A stretch of DNA of 64,000 bases, taken from NCBI RefSeq assembly GCF_030656875.1, contig NZ_CP130943.1, positions 1,550,001 through 1,614,000 of the forward strand, in the 5' to 3' direction. The notes under the pieces were generated by a model. The model ran no database searches, had not been told where the DNA came from, and worked only from the letters and a program-made list of their open reading frames with translations. Origin of the DNA: Prescottella sp. R16 (lineage in GTDB: Bacteria; Actinomycetota; Actinomycetes; Mycobacteriales; Mycobacteriaceae). Position 1 is the first letter of the stretch. Each line of letters opens with the position of its first letter. Made by a program: the position numbers and the translations under genes. Positions 24,600 through 32,650 of the stretch are shown here, piece by piece.

Positions 24600-25715
24600 T
24601 TGGATACATCGAAGAGCGCGGCTCAGGCGCGCCCCTCGGTCGGTGTCGTTCGGGAGACGAGCGACGGCGAGCGACGGGTGGCCCTCGTGCCGAAGGTTGC
24701 GGCAACACTGTCCGCCAAGGGCGTCGACGTCGTCGTCGAGTCCGGGGCCGGACTGGGCGCCCTGATTCCCGACGAGTTGTACAAGGAGGCCGGCGCCACC
24801 ATCGGTGACGCGTGGGCCGCCGACGTCGTCGTCAAGGTCGCCCCGCCGTCGGACGAGGAGATCGCCAAGCTCCGTGCAGGGCAGACGCTGATCGGCTTCC
24901 TCGCCCCCCGCAACGCCGACAACAAGATCGGCGCACTGGGCGCCGCGGGCGTGCAGGCGTTCGCCGTCGAGGCGATCCCGCGTATCTCCCGCGCCCAGGT
25001 CATGGACGCGCTGTCGTCGCAGGCCAACGTGTCCGGCTACAAGGCCGTCCTCGTTGCCGCGTCGGAGTCCACGCGCTTCTTCCCGATGCTCACCACCGCC
25101 GCCGGCACCGTCAAGCCGGCGACCGTGCTGGTCCTCGGTGTCGGTGTCGCCGGCCTGCAGGCCCTCGCCACCGCGAAGCGTCTCGGTGGCCGCACCACCG
25201 GCTACGACGTGCGTCCCGAGGTCGCCGACCAGGTCACCTCCGTCGGCGCGCAGTGGCTCGACCTCGGCATCGACGCCGCCGGTGAGGGCGGCTACGCCCG
25301 CGAGCTCACCGAGGCGGAGCGGGCGCAGCAGCAGCAGGCGCTCGAGGATGCCATCAAGGGCTTCGACGTCGTCATCACCACCGCACTGGTGCCGGGTCGC
25401 CCCGCGCCGCGCCTGGTGACCGCCGCCGCCGTCGAGGGCATGAAGCCCGGCTCGGTGATCGTCGACCTCGCCGGCGAGACCGGTGGCAACTGCGAGCTCA
25501 CCGAGCCCGGACAGACCGCCGTCAAGCACGGTGTGACGATCTGCAGCCCGCTGAACCTGCCGGCCACCATGCCCGAGCATGCGTCCGAGCTGTACTCCAA
25601 GAACGTCTCGGCCCTGATCGAGTTGATGCTCGACGAGAACGGCGCCCTCGCGCCCGACTTCTCCGACGAGATCCTCGACGGCGCGTGCGTGACCCGCTCG
25701 AAGGAGAACTCCTAG
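24600..25715 (+). CDS. pntAa: NAD(P) transhydrogenase subunit alpha 1 (NAD-binding domain I)
   Basis: 371 residues from a TTG start with AGGAAG upstream. Landmarks are GVVRETSDGERRVALVPKVAATL, VLVLGVGVAGLQALATAKRLGG (dinucleotide-binding loop), YDVRPEVADQV and GYARELTEAE. This is the peripheral NAD(H)-binding domain of proton-translocating transhydrogenase, which here is split into three proteins with pntAb and pntB. The complex uses the proton gradient to drive NADH plus NADP to NAD plus NADPH. The rare TTG start may limit expression. pntAb starts at the base after its stop. Confidence 0.93.
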   Translation: MDTSKSAAQARPSVGVVRETSDGERRVALVPKVAATLSAKGVDVVVESGAGLGALIPDELYKEAGATIGDAWAADVVVKVAPPSDEEIAKLRAGQTLIGFLAPRNADNKIGALGAAGVQAFAVEAIPRISRAQVMDALSSQANVSGYKAVLVAASESTRFFPMLTTAAGTVKPATVLVLGVGVAGLQALATAKRLGGRTTGYDVRPEVADQVTSVGAQWLDLGIDAAGEGGYARELTEAERAQQQQALEDAIKGFDVVITTALVPGRPAPRLVTAAAVEGMKPGSVIVDLAGETGGNCELTEPGQTAVKHGVTICSPLNLPATMPEHASELYSKNVSALIELMLDENGALAPDFSDEILDGACVTRSKENS

Positions 25716-26048
25716 ATGTACACCGAATTGCTGGCGAACATCGCGATCCTGGTCCTCTCCGGGTTCGTGGGTTTCGCCGTCATCTCCAAGGTGCCGAACA
25801 CGCTGCACACGCCGCTGATGTCGGGCACCAACGCCATCCACGGCATCGTCGTGCTCGGCGCCCTGGTCGTGCTCGGGCACCTGCCCGGTGACGCCCCCTG
25901 GTCGATCAAGATCATTCTGTTCGTCGCGCTGGTGTTCGGCACCCTGAACGTCGTCGGTGGCTTCGTGGTCACCGACCGCATGCTCGCGATGTTCAAGCCC
26001 AAGAAGGACGCCAAGGCGGCGGCCGAGAAGAAGGGGGCTGACGCCTGA
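25716..26048 (+). CDS. pntAb: NAD(P) transhydrogenase subunit alpha 2 (membrane)
   Basis: 110 residues with three hydrophobic segments: ANIAILVLSGFVGFAVI, NAIHGIVVLGALVVLG and IILFVALVFGTLNVVGGFV, then a Lys/Ala-rich tail. PLMSGTNAIHGIV is the conserved family motif. It forms part of the proton channel domain II with PntB. It immediately follows pntAa and overlaps pntB by one base. Confidence 0.94.
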   Translation: MYTELLANIAILVLSGFVGFAVISKVPNTLHTPLMSGTNAIHGIVVLGALVVLGHLPGDAPWSIKIILFVALVFGTLNVVGGFVVTDRMLAMFKPKKDAKAAAEKKGADA

Positions 26049-27472
26049 TGAGCTACCTCGTCACGATCCTCTACATCGTCGCGTTCGCGATGTTCATCTA
26101 CGGCCTGTCCGGTCTGACGGGCCCGAAGACCGCGGTGCGCGGCAACTACATCGCCGCGATCGGTATGTTCGTCGCCGTCGTCGCCGTCCTCATCGACGTC
26201 CGTGACACCGACAACTGGCTCCTCATCGCAGGCGGCCTGATCGTCGGTATCGTGCTCGGCGTCCCGCCGGCCCTGCGCACCAAGATGACCGCGATGCCGC
26301 AGCTCGTCGCACTGTTCAACGGCGTCGGTGGCGGCACCGTCGCGCTGATCGCATGGGCCGAGTTCCTCGACTCCGACGGATTCACCACCGTCGACGCGGT
26401 CCCCTCGTCGCCGTTCATCATCGGCTCGCTGTTCGCGGCGATCATCGGCTCGGTCTCCTTCTGGGGCTCGCTGGTGGCGTTCGCGAAGCTGCAGGAGCTG
26501 CTGAACAAGAACTTCGAGAAGAAGGTCGTCGCCTCGGCGAAGCTGTTCCAGATCGCGAACATGATCCTCGCAGTGGTGTCGGTCGGCCTGGCCGTCTACA
26601 TCGGTCTCGGCGCCGACGGCGACCCGCAGTCGACGTGGCTGATCGTCGGCCTGCTGATCGCGGCCGGTGTGATGGGCCTGTTCGTGGTGCTGCCGATCGG
26701 TGGCGCCGACATGCCCGTCGTCATCTCGCTGCTCAACGCGCTCACCGGTCTGTCCGCCGCGGCCGCCGGTCTCGCACTCAACAACCAGGCGATGATCGTC
26801 GCCGGCATGATCGTCGGCGCGTCCGGCTCGATCCTCACCAACCTCATGGCCAAGGCCATGAACCGGTCGATCCCGGCGATCATCTTCGGCTCCTTCGGCG
26901 GCGGCGACGCCGGCGGAGCGGGCGGTTCTGCTTCGGGCGGCACCGTGAAGGCCACCTCCGCATCGGATGCGGCGATCCAGATGGCGTACGCCAACCAGGT
27001 CATCGTCGTCCCCGGCTACGGTCTCGCCGTCGCGCAGGCCCAGCACGCGGTCAAGGAAATGGCGGCCCTGCTCGAGGAGAAGGGCGTCGAGGTCAAGTAC
27101 GCCATCCACCCCGTCGCCGGCCGCATGCCCGGACACATGAACGTCCTGCTCGCCGAGGCCGACGTCGCGTACGACGCGATGAAGGAAATGGACGACATCA
27201 ACGGCGAGTTCGCTCGCACCGACGTCACCGTCGTCATCGGCGCCAACGACGTCACCAACCCGGCCGCACGCAACGATTCGAGCTCGCCGATCTACGGCAT
27301 GCCGATCCTCAACGTCGACCAGTCCAAGTCGGTCATCGTGCTCAAGCGCTCGATGTCCTCGGGCTACGCCGGCATCGACAACCCGCTGTTCACCGCGGAC
27401 GGCACGTCCATGCTGTTCGGTGACGCCAAGAAGATGGTTTCCGAGGTCACCGAGGAACTCAAGGCGCTGTAG
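26048..27472 (+). CDS. pntB: NAD(P) transhydrogenase subunit beta
   Basis: 474 residues, normal length. The N-terminal half holds about eight transmembrane segments, with KMTAMPQLVALFNGVGGG as a signature. The C-terminal third is the NADP-binding domain III, with VVPGYGLAVAQAQHAVKEMA, HPVAGRMPGHMNVLLAEADV, VIGANDVTNPAA and VLKRSMSSGYAGIDNPLF. It completes the transhydrogenase and is a likely NADPH source for lipid synthesis. A long perfect hairpin 25 bases downstream ends the operon. Confidence 0.95.
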   Translation: MSYLVTILYIVAFAMFIYGLSGLTGPKTAVRGNYIAAIGMFVAVVAVLIDVRDTDNWLLIAGGLIVGIVLGVPPALRTKMTAMPQLVALFNGVGGGTVALIAWAEFLDSDGFTTVDAVPSSPFIIGSLFAAIIGSVSFWGSLVAFAKLQELLNKNFEKKVVASAKLFQIANMILAVVSVGLAVYIGLGADGDPQSTWLIVGLLIAAGVMGLFVVLPIGGADMPVVISLLNALTGLSAAAAGLALNNQAMIVAGMIVGASGSILTNLMAKAMNRSIPAIIFGSFGGGDAGGAGGSASGGTVKATSASDAAIQMAYANQVIVVPGYGLAVAQAQHAVKEMAALLEEKGVEVKYAIHPVAGRMPGHMNVLLAEADVAYDAMKEMDDINGEFARTDVTVVIGANDVTNPAARNDSSSPIYGMPILNVDQSKSVIVLKRSMSSGYAGIDNPLFTADGTSMLFGDAKKMVSEVTEELKAL

Positions 27473-27496
27473 TCGCTCGCGGTTCCCGCCTCTTTC

Positions 27497-27549
27497 CAGC
27501 TGAAGGGACCCTTCGTACGCCTCAGGCGAACGAAGGGTCCCTTCAGCTG
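27497..27549. terminator. bidirectional terminator, 20-bp perfect stem
   Basis: Arms at 27497-27516 and 27530-27549 are perfectly complementary over 20 bp, starting CAGCTGAAGGG. The 13-base spacer can itself pair as CGCCT/AGGCG. It sits between convergent pntB and the MFS gene, and the MFS stop codon (27543-27545) lies within its right arm. A related copy lies at 28777-28829. Confidence 0.9.
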
Positions 27550-28742
27550 TTGCCGGGGACCGGCACCGAGCGGGCCGACGGCACCTGCAGGACGCCCGCG
27601 AATCGGGCCGCCGCGAGCGCACACACGAGGGGGACGACCATGGCCGCGGTGAGCGGAACCAGTTGCGTGAGCCAGCCGATGGTTGCCGGACCGGCCAGGA
27701 ACCCGATGTAGCCCATGCCGACGACACGGGACATGTTCGCGCCGGCCGCGCCGTCGAGGTTGCCGGCGGCGGTGAAGATCTGCGGCACACATCCGGACAG
27801 GCCGAGCCCGAACAGCGCCCACCCGGTCAGGGTCGTCGGCAGCCATCCCGACACGACGACCAGCAGCATTCCGGCCGCGGCGATCAGGGTTCCGTAGCGC
27901 ACCACCGCGACCGGCCCGAGCGCGGCACTCACCCGGTCGGCGGTGAACCGGCCCACCGTCATCGTCAGCGAGAACGCACCGAACGCGAGCGCGGCCACCG
28001 CACCGGACGTGTCCAGGCGGTCCGTGACCTGCAGGGCGCTCCAGTCGTTCGCGACGCCCTCGGCGAGCATCAACGCGAACGCGAGCACACCCAACGTGAG
28101 GACCCGCCGCGAGAACCGGCCCCGCCCGGGCGCGTCGTGAACGCCGGGGGTGTGCCGTGCCGGCGCCGACAGCAGCCGCGTCGTGCACACCGCGACCGCC
28201 ACGACTCCGAGCACTGCTGACCCGGCGAGAGCGACCGACGGCGACCACCCGGCCGCGAGCGTCGCCGCACCGACCAACGATCCGACGACACCACCGATCG
28301 AGAACATGCCGTGGAACGCCGACATGATCGGACGGCGGTACGCCTGCTCGGCCACCACCGCCTGCGCGTTCATCGCCACGTCGAGTGCGCCGTTGCCGAA
28401 CCCGAACACCGCCAGCGCCGCCCCCAACTGCCACGCCGACGACGCCAGACCCGGGCCGATCACCGAGACGGACAGCAGGGTCCCGCTCAGTGCGACCATC
28501 CGGCGGCTCCCGAACCGGTCCGCGAGCGGCCCCGACACCTGCATGCCTGCGATCGCGCCGGCCGCCAGCAACAGCAGCAACGACCCCAGCGTCGAATGCG
28601 CGATGCCCGTGCGCTCCTCGATCGCCGGAATGTGGACCACCCACATCGCGAGCAGGAAACCGTTGACCCCGAACACCCCGAAGATCGCGGCACGGGCCCG
28701 GCGCAAGGAGGGAGACGGTGCGGACTGGGGAGGCACGCCCAC
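27543..28742 (-). CDS. MFS transporter
   Basis: 399 residues with about twelve hydrophobic segments. LADRFGSRRMVALSG after the second segment is the MFS loop 2-3 motif, and the middle loop is Arg-rich (RHTPGVHDAPGRGRFSRR). SAFHGMFSIGGVVGSLVGA and FGNGALDVAMNAQAV are typical of the family containing sugar/efflux MFS proteins of actinobacteria such as those near FucP/YbjJ; the substrate is unknown. The GTG start at 28742 has no clear ribosome-binding site. It is a single-gene unit between two related hairpins. Confidence 0.85.
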   Translation of the reverse strand: MGVPPQSAPSPSLRRARAAIFGVFGVNGFLLAMWVVHIPAIEERTGIAHSTLGSLLLLLAAGAIAGMQVSGPLADRFGSRRMVALSGTLLSVSVIGPGLASSAWQLGAALAVFGFGNGALDVAMNAQAVVAEQAYRRPIMSAFHGMFSIGGVVGSLVGAATLAAGWSPSVALAGSAVLGVVAVAVCTTRLLSAPARHTPGVHDAPGRGRFSRRVLTLGVLAFALMLAEGVANDWSALQVTDRLDTSGAVAALAFGAFSLTMTVGRFTADRVSAALGPVAVVRYGTLIAAAGMLLVVVSGWLPTTLTGWALFGLGLSGCVPQIFTAAGNLDGAAGANMSRVVGMGYIGFLAGPATIGWLTQLVPLTAAMVVPLVCALAAARFAGVLQVPSARSVPVPGNS

Positions 28743-28776
28743 CTTTGTACCGAAGCTGCGCGCCGTTCACCCGTGC

Positions 28777-28829
28777 CAGCTGAAGGGGCCCTTCGGACGC
28801 TCCCAGCGCATGAAGGAACCCTTCAGCTG
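28777..28829. terminator. hairpin related to the pntB/MFS terminator
   Basis: The left arm from 28777 (CAGCTGAAGGGGCCCTTC) pairs with the right arm ending at 28829 over 16 of 18 positions. It starts three bases after the E2 stop codon on the minus strand and precedes the MFS gene, so it ends the bkd operon. It shares CAGCTGAAGGG and CCCTTC with the hairpin at 27497-27549. Confidence 0.8.
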
Positions 28830-28831
28830 TT

Positions 28832-29890
28832 TCAGGCGTGCGCAACCAGTGCCGGCACGGGGTCGGTGAGCACGGCTGCGAGGTCGGCGAGGAATCGGGA
28901 GGCTTGTTCGCCGTCGACGAGGCGGTGGTCGACGGTGACGGCCAGTGTCGTCACGTCGCGGGCCACGATCTGGTCGCCGACCACCCAGGGGCGGCGGGTG
29001 ATCGCGCCGAGGGCGAGGATGGCGGCTTCGCCGGGGTTGAGCAGGGGAGTGCCGGTGTCGATGCCGTAGACGCCGATGTTGGTGACGGTGACGGTGCCGC
29101 CGGTGAGGTCGGTGGTGGTGGCGTGTCCGGTGCGGGTGGTGTCGGTGAGGTCGGTGAGGGCGCGGCACAGGTCGGGCAGGGCCAGGGTTCCGGCGTTCTT
29201 GATGTTGGGGACGAGCAGTCCGCGGTCGGTGGCGGTCGCGATGCCTAGGTTCACGGTGTGGTGGGTGACGATTTCCTGGGTGTGTTCGTCCCACGACGCG
29301 TTCAGTGCCGGATGTTCCGGCAGGACCAGCAGCAGTGCTTTCGCGACCAGGGTGAGCGGGGTGAGGTGCAGGTCCGCGAAGGCGGGGGCGGTGCGTAGCC
29401 GGGTCAGCAGGGTCGTGGTCTCGGTGACGTCGACGGTGAGGAATTCGGTGACCTGGGGGACGGTGGCGCTGGCGACCATCGCGGCCGCGGTCCGGCGTCG
29501 TACCCCGTGGACGGGGGTGCGGTCGCGTGCGGTCCGGGGTGCGGCGGTGGGGCGGCGGCGTCGCCGGCTGGGGGCCGGTGCGGTCGGTCCGTAGCCGACG
29601 AGGACGGTGTCCGGTGCCGGGGCGGACCCGTCTCCGGCTGTCTCGATGCGGATCAGTACTGCCCCGACGGGCACCGTGTCGCCGGGTCGGGCGAGCAGTT
29701 CGCGGACCGTTCCGGCGTACGGGGACGGCAGTTCGACGAGGGCCTTGGCGGTCTCGACCTCGCCGATCGGCTGGTTCAGTGTGACGGTGTCGCCGACGGC
29801 CACCGACCACGACACGAGTTCGGCCTCGGTGAGGCCCTCCCCGAGGTCGGGGAGCCGGAAGTCGGCGACGGTGTTCTCGGTGGTACTCAT
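28832..29890 (-). CDS. bkdC: branched-chain keto-acid dehydrogenase E2, lacks subunit-binding domain
   Basis: 352 residues from ATG 29890. The lipoyl domain (about 8-85) carries the lipoylated Lys in GEVETAKALVELPSPYAG. The catalytic acyltransferase domain (about 130-350) ends with VTVDHRLVDGEQASRFL, containing the His and Asp of the active site. Between them lies only a short Arg/Pro-rich linker (SRRRRRPTAAPRTARDRTP); the peripheral subunit-binding domain of normal E2 proteins is missing. It transfers the acyl group to CoA in the branched-chain keto-acid dehydrogenase complex. Overlap with E1 beta (ATGA) confirms the operon. Confidence 0.9.
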   Translation of the reverse strand: MSTTENTVADFRLPDLGEGLTEAELVSWSVAVGDTVTLNQPIGEVETAKALVELPSPYAGTVRELLARPGDTVPVGAVLIRIETAGDGSAPAPDTVLVGYGPTAPAPSRRRRRPTAAPRTARDRTPVHGVRRRTAAAMVASATVPQVTEFLTVDVTETTTLLTRLRTAPAFADLHLTPLTLVAKALLLVLPEHPALNASWDEHTQEIVTHHTVNLGIATATDRGLLVPNIKNAGTLALPDLCRALTDLTDTTRTGHATTTDLTGGTVTVTNIGVYGIDTGTPLLNPGEAAILALGAITRRPWVVGDQIVARDVTTLAVTVDHRLVDGEQASRFLADLAAVLTDPVPALVAHA

Positions 29891-30864
29891 GCCGCGATCA
29901 CCTCGTCGACGGCGGCGAGGATCCGGTCCGCGTCGGGGAGATGATGCTTCTCGAGCCGGGCCGGCGGGTAGGGGATGTCGAAGCCGCCGACCCGCTGCAC
30001 GGGCGCGGTGAGCTGGTAGAAGCAGTGCTGCGACACCCGGGCGGCGATCTCGGCGCCGAGTCCGAGGAACACGGACGCCTCGTGGGCGACGACGAGCCGG
30101 CCGGTGCGCCGCACCGATGCTTCGACGGTGTCGAAGTCGATCGGGGCCAGCGACCGCAGGTCGATCACCTCGAGGGAGGTGCCCTCGTCGGCGGCGATGT
30201 CGGCGGCCTGCAGTGCCGTCGCGACCGTCGGCCCGTACGCGACGAGGGTGGCGTCGGAGCCGGGACGGGCCACCCGGGCCCGGTCGAGCGGCAGATCCGG
30301 GGCGGCGTCGGTGTCCACTTCGCCGCGGTCCCAGTAGCGGCGTTTCGGTTCGAGGAACACGACCGGGTCGTCGAGGGCGATCGCCTGCCGGATCATCGCG
30401 TACGCGTCCGCCGGGGTGGCGGGGGTGACGACCCGCAGGCCTGCGGTGTGCGCGAAGTACGCTTCCGGCGACTCCGAATGATGTTCGACGGCACCGATTC
30501 CGCCGCCGTACGGGATACGGATCGTCATCGGCATCGTCACCCGGCCGTCGGTGCGGTAGTGGATCTTGGCGACCTGGGAGACGATCTGATCGAACGCGGG
30601 ATAGACGAATCCGTCGAACTGGATTTCGCACACCGGCCGGTAGCCGCGCAGCGCGAGCCCGAATGCCGTTCCCACGATGCCGGATTCGGCGAGCGGGGTG
30701 TCCATCACCCGGGCCGGACCGAAGTCCTTCTGCAGGGTGTCGGTGATGCGGAAGACGCCGCCGAGGGTGCCGACGTCCTCGCCCATCAGCACCACCTTCG
30801 GGTCGTCCTCGAGTGCGCGGCGCAGGCCCGCGTTGAGTGCGCCGCCGAGTGTCGTGACGGTCAT
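29887..30864 (-). CDS. bkdB: branched-chain keto-acid dehydrogenase E1 subunit beta
   Basis: 325 residues. Landmarks are LMGEDVGTLGGVFRIT, MDTPLAESGIVGTAFGLALRGYRPVCEIQF, RIPYGGGIGAVEHHSESPEAYFAHTAGL and EVIDLRSLAPID. E1 beta joins E1 alpha to form the thiamine-diphosphate enzyme that decarboxylates 2-ketoisovalerate, 2-ketoisocaproate and 2-keto-3-methylvalerate and loads the acyl group on E2. The start ATG 30864 overlaps the E1 alpha stop. The frame extending to 31191 is antisense-like noise before this ATG. Confidence 0.94.
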   Translation of the reverse strand: MTVTTLGGALNAGLRRALEDDPKVVLMGEDVGTLGGVFRITDTLQKDFGPARVMDTPLAESGIVGTAFGLALRGYRPVCEIQFDGFVYPAFDQIVSQVAKIHYRTDGRVTMPMTIRIPYGGGIGAVEHHSESPEAYFAHTAGLRVVTPATPADAYAMIRQAIALDDPVVFLEPKRRYWDRGEVDTDAAPDLPLDRARVARPGSDATLVAYGPTVATALQAADIAADEGTSLEVIDLRSLAPIDFDTVEASVRRTGRLVVAHEASVFLGLGAEIAARVSQHCFYQLTAPVQRVGGFDIPYPPARLEKHHLPDADRILAAVDEVIAA

Positions 30865-31952
30865 GATCCGACCTCCTCGGTGAACCCGTCGAGGTAGACG
30901 CGGTAGCCGGCGCGTTCCTCGTCGATCAGGGGATGGGGGGTGGCGTAGACGTGCTCGAACAGTGCGTCCGGTCCCGGATCGGGCATCGTCAGCGTGCTCT
31001 CCCGGAGCCGGGCGGCGACGTCGTCGGCGCGCGTACGGACCCGCTCGGCGAGGGCGTCGTCCCACACGTTCTCCCGTTCGAGCAGTCGCCGCATGCGGTC
31101 GATCGGATCCCGGGCCGCCCACACCGCGGTGTCGGTGGCGGTCCGGTAGCGGGTGGGGTCGTCGGACGTGGTGTGCGGGCCCATCCGGCACGTGATGGCC
31201 TCGACGAACGACGGCCCACCACCGTCACGGGCCCGCTGCACGGCCTGCCGGGTGACGGCGAGAACGGCGAGGACGTCGTTGCCGTCCACCTGGACTGCGG
31301 GCATCCCGAACCCGGCGGCGCGGGCCGCAATCGGGTGCGGGCTCTGTACGTGCACGGGTTCGCTGATCGCCCACTGGTTGTTCTGGCAGAAGAACACGAC
31401 GGGCACGTCGAAGCTGGTCGCGAACACCAGTGCCTCGGACAGGTCGCCCTGGCTGGTGGCGCCGTCCCCGAAGTAGACGACCGTCGCGATCTCGGCGCCG
31501 TCCAGCCGCGCCCCGAGCGCGTACCCGGTGGCGTGCAGGCCCTGCGTGCCCACCACGATCGCCGGATTCGTCATGTTCACGGACGCCGGATCCCAGCCCG
31601 AATATCCGCAGCCACGCCACATTCTGGGCATCGCGGCCGGGTCGACGCCGCGGCAGTAGGCGACGGCGTGCTCGCGGTAGCTGGTGAACACGTAGTCGTC
31701 CGGGTGCAGTGCCCGCGCCGAACCCACTTGCGCGGCCTCCTGGCCCAGCAGTGGCGCCCAGATCCCGAGCTGTCCCTGCCGCTGCAGTGCCGTTGCCTCG
31801 GTGTCGATGCGGCGGGCGACGACCATGTCCTCGTACAGGCCGGCGAGCTGCTGCGGGCCGATGTCGGACACGAGCGGAGACCGGTCGGGGCGGTGGACGC
31901 GTCGTCCGTCGGGTTGGACGAGCTGCACCGGGAACGTTGCCTTGTCGGTCAT
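30861..31952 (-). CDS. bkdA: branched-chain keto-acid dehydrogenase E1 subunit alpha
   Basis: 363 residues. The thiamine-diphosphate motif is VVYFGDGATSQGDLSEAL followed by VFFCQNNQWAIS (GDG...NN). RQGQLGIWAPLLGQEAAQVGSA and TCRMGPHTTSDDPTRYR are further family marks. It is the first gene of bkdABC and diverges from an Lrp-type regulator gene; the 135-bp gap contains repeated GTGCG half-sites. The product branched-chain acyl-CoAs feed valine catabolism (50.4-55.8 kb) or branched-chain fatty acid synthesis. Confidence 0.94.
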   Translation of the reverse strand: MTDKATFPVQLVQPDGRRVHRPDRSPLVSDIGPQQLAGLYEDMVVARRIDTEATALQRQGQLGIWAPLLGQEAAQVGSARALHPDDYVFTSYREHAVAYCRGVDPAAMPRMWRGCGYSGWDPASVNMTNPAIVVGTQGLHATGYALGARLDGAEIATVVYFGDGATSQGDLSEALVFATSFDVPVVFFCQNNQWAISEPVHVQSPHPIAARAAGFGMPAVQVDGNDVLAVLAVTRQAVQRARDGGGPSFVEAITCRMGPHTTSDDPTRYRTATDTAVWAARDPIDRMRRLLERENVWDDALAERVRTRADDVAARLRESTLTMPDPGPDALFEHVYATPHPLIDEERAGYRVYLDGFTEEVGS

Positions 31953-32012
31953 GGGGTCACCTCACCGAGTCCGGTATGTGTGCTCTACTTCACAGCATCC
32001 GCGATTCGGCGA

Positions 32013-32045
32013 TGTGCGCAAGTGCGACGGTCACGATTTCGCACA
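32013..32045. promoter_or_regulatory. probable Lrp-type operator between bkdA and its regulator
   Basis: TGTGCG at 32013-32018 and CGCACA at 32040-32045 form an inverted repeat, with a further direct GTGCGA at 32022-32027. Repeated TGTGCG-like half-sites in a divergent gap beside an Lrp/AsnC gene are the usual arrangement for autoregulation and control of the target operon. Confidence 0.5.
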
Positions 32046-32087
32046 ATGCCCAATCCTGTGCCCCGAAACCCGGGCACACTGCGAAAG

Positions 32088-32558
32088 ATGACCACTCTCG
32101 ACGCCACCGACGCCCGACTGTTGCTCGAACTGTCCCGCAACCCGCGGGCCACGGGTGTGGAACTCGCCCATCGACTCGGATTGTCCCGCAACACCGTTCA
32201 GGCGCGGCTCGCCCGATGGGACCGGGCGGAGGTGCTGTCCGGGTTCGACCGGCTCGTCGCCCCACGGGCCCTCGGCTACCCCCTCTCCGCGTACGTCGCG
32301 ACCGTCGTCGACCAGCACCGCCTCGACGACGTCGTGGACGCCCTGGCCGGGATACCCGAGGTCGTGGAGGTGTACGGCATGACCGGGCTGACCGACCTGT
32401 CCGTGAAGATCGTGGCGACCGACGCCGACGACCTGTATCGCCTCGCCGGGCAGATCCTCAAGATCCCGGGTGTCGAGCGCACCAACATGGCGCTCGTGAT
32501 GCGGGAACTCGTCGGGCCGCGGACCGCGCCGTTGCTCGCACGCATCGCCGGACGATGA
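32088..32558 (+). CDS. bkdR: Lrp/AsnC family regulator, probable BkdR
   Basis: 156 residues from ATG 32088 with GCGAAAG upstream. The N-terminal winged HTH has DATDARLLLELSRNPRATGVELAHRLGLSRNTVQARLARW; the C-terminal RAM domain (about 75-150) begins YVATVVDQHRLDDVVDALAGIPEVVEVYGMTG. RAM domains bind amino or keto acids and mediate octamer formation. Its position divergent from bkdABC makes it the likely branched-chain-responsive regulator of that operon. The symbol is by analogy. Confidence 0.85.
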   Translation: MTTLDATDARLLLELSRNPRATGVELAHRLGLSRNTVQARLARWDRAEVLSGFDRLVAPRALGYPLSAYVATVVDQHRLDDVVDALAGIPEVVEVYGMTGLTDLSVKIVATDADDLYRLAGQILKIPGVERTNMALVMRELVGPRTAPLLARIAGR

Positions 32559-32650
32559 CGCTCCGATTACCCCTGCACCGGTGTGTCGGGGCGGATAGCA
32601 TCGTCGGACGGGCACAGGGGGTACACGACACAGCGCGGGAGTGATGCGGA

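Noticed and set aside
25712..27790. 692-codon minus-strand frame antisense to pntAb-pntB
   Set aside because: Long frame caused by high GC; His/Asp/Arg-rich with no family similarity.
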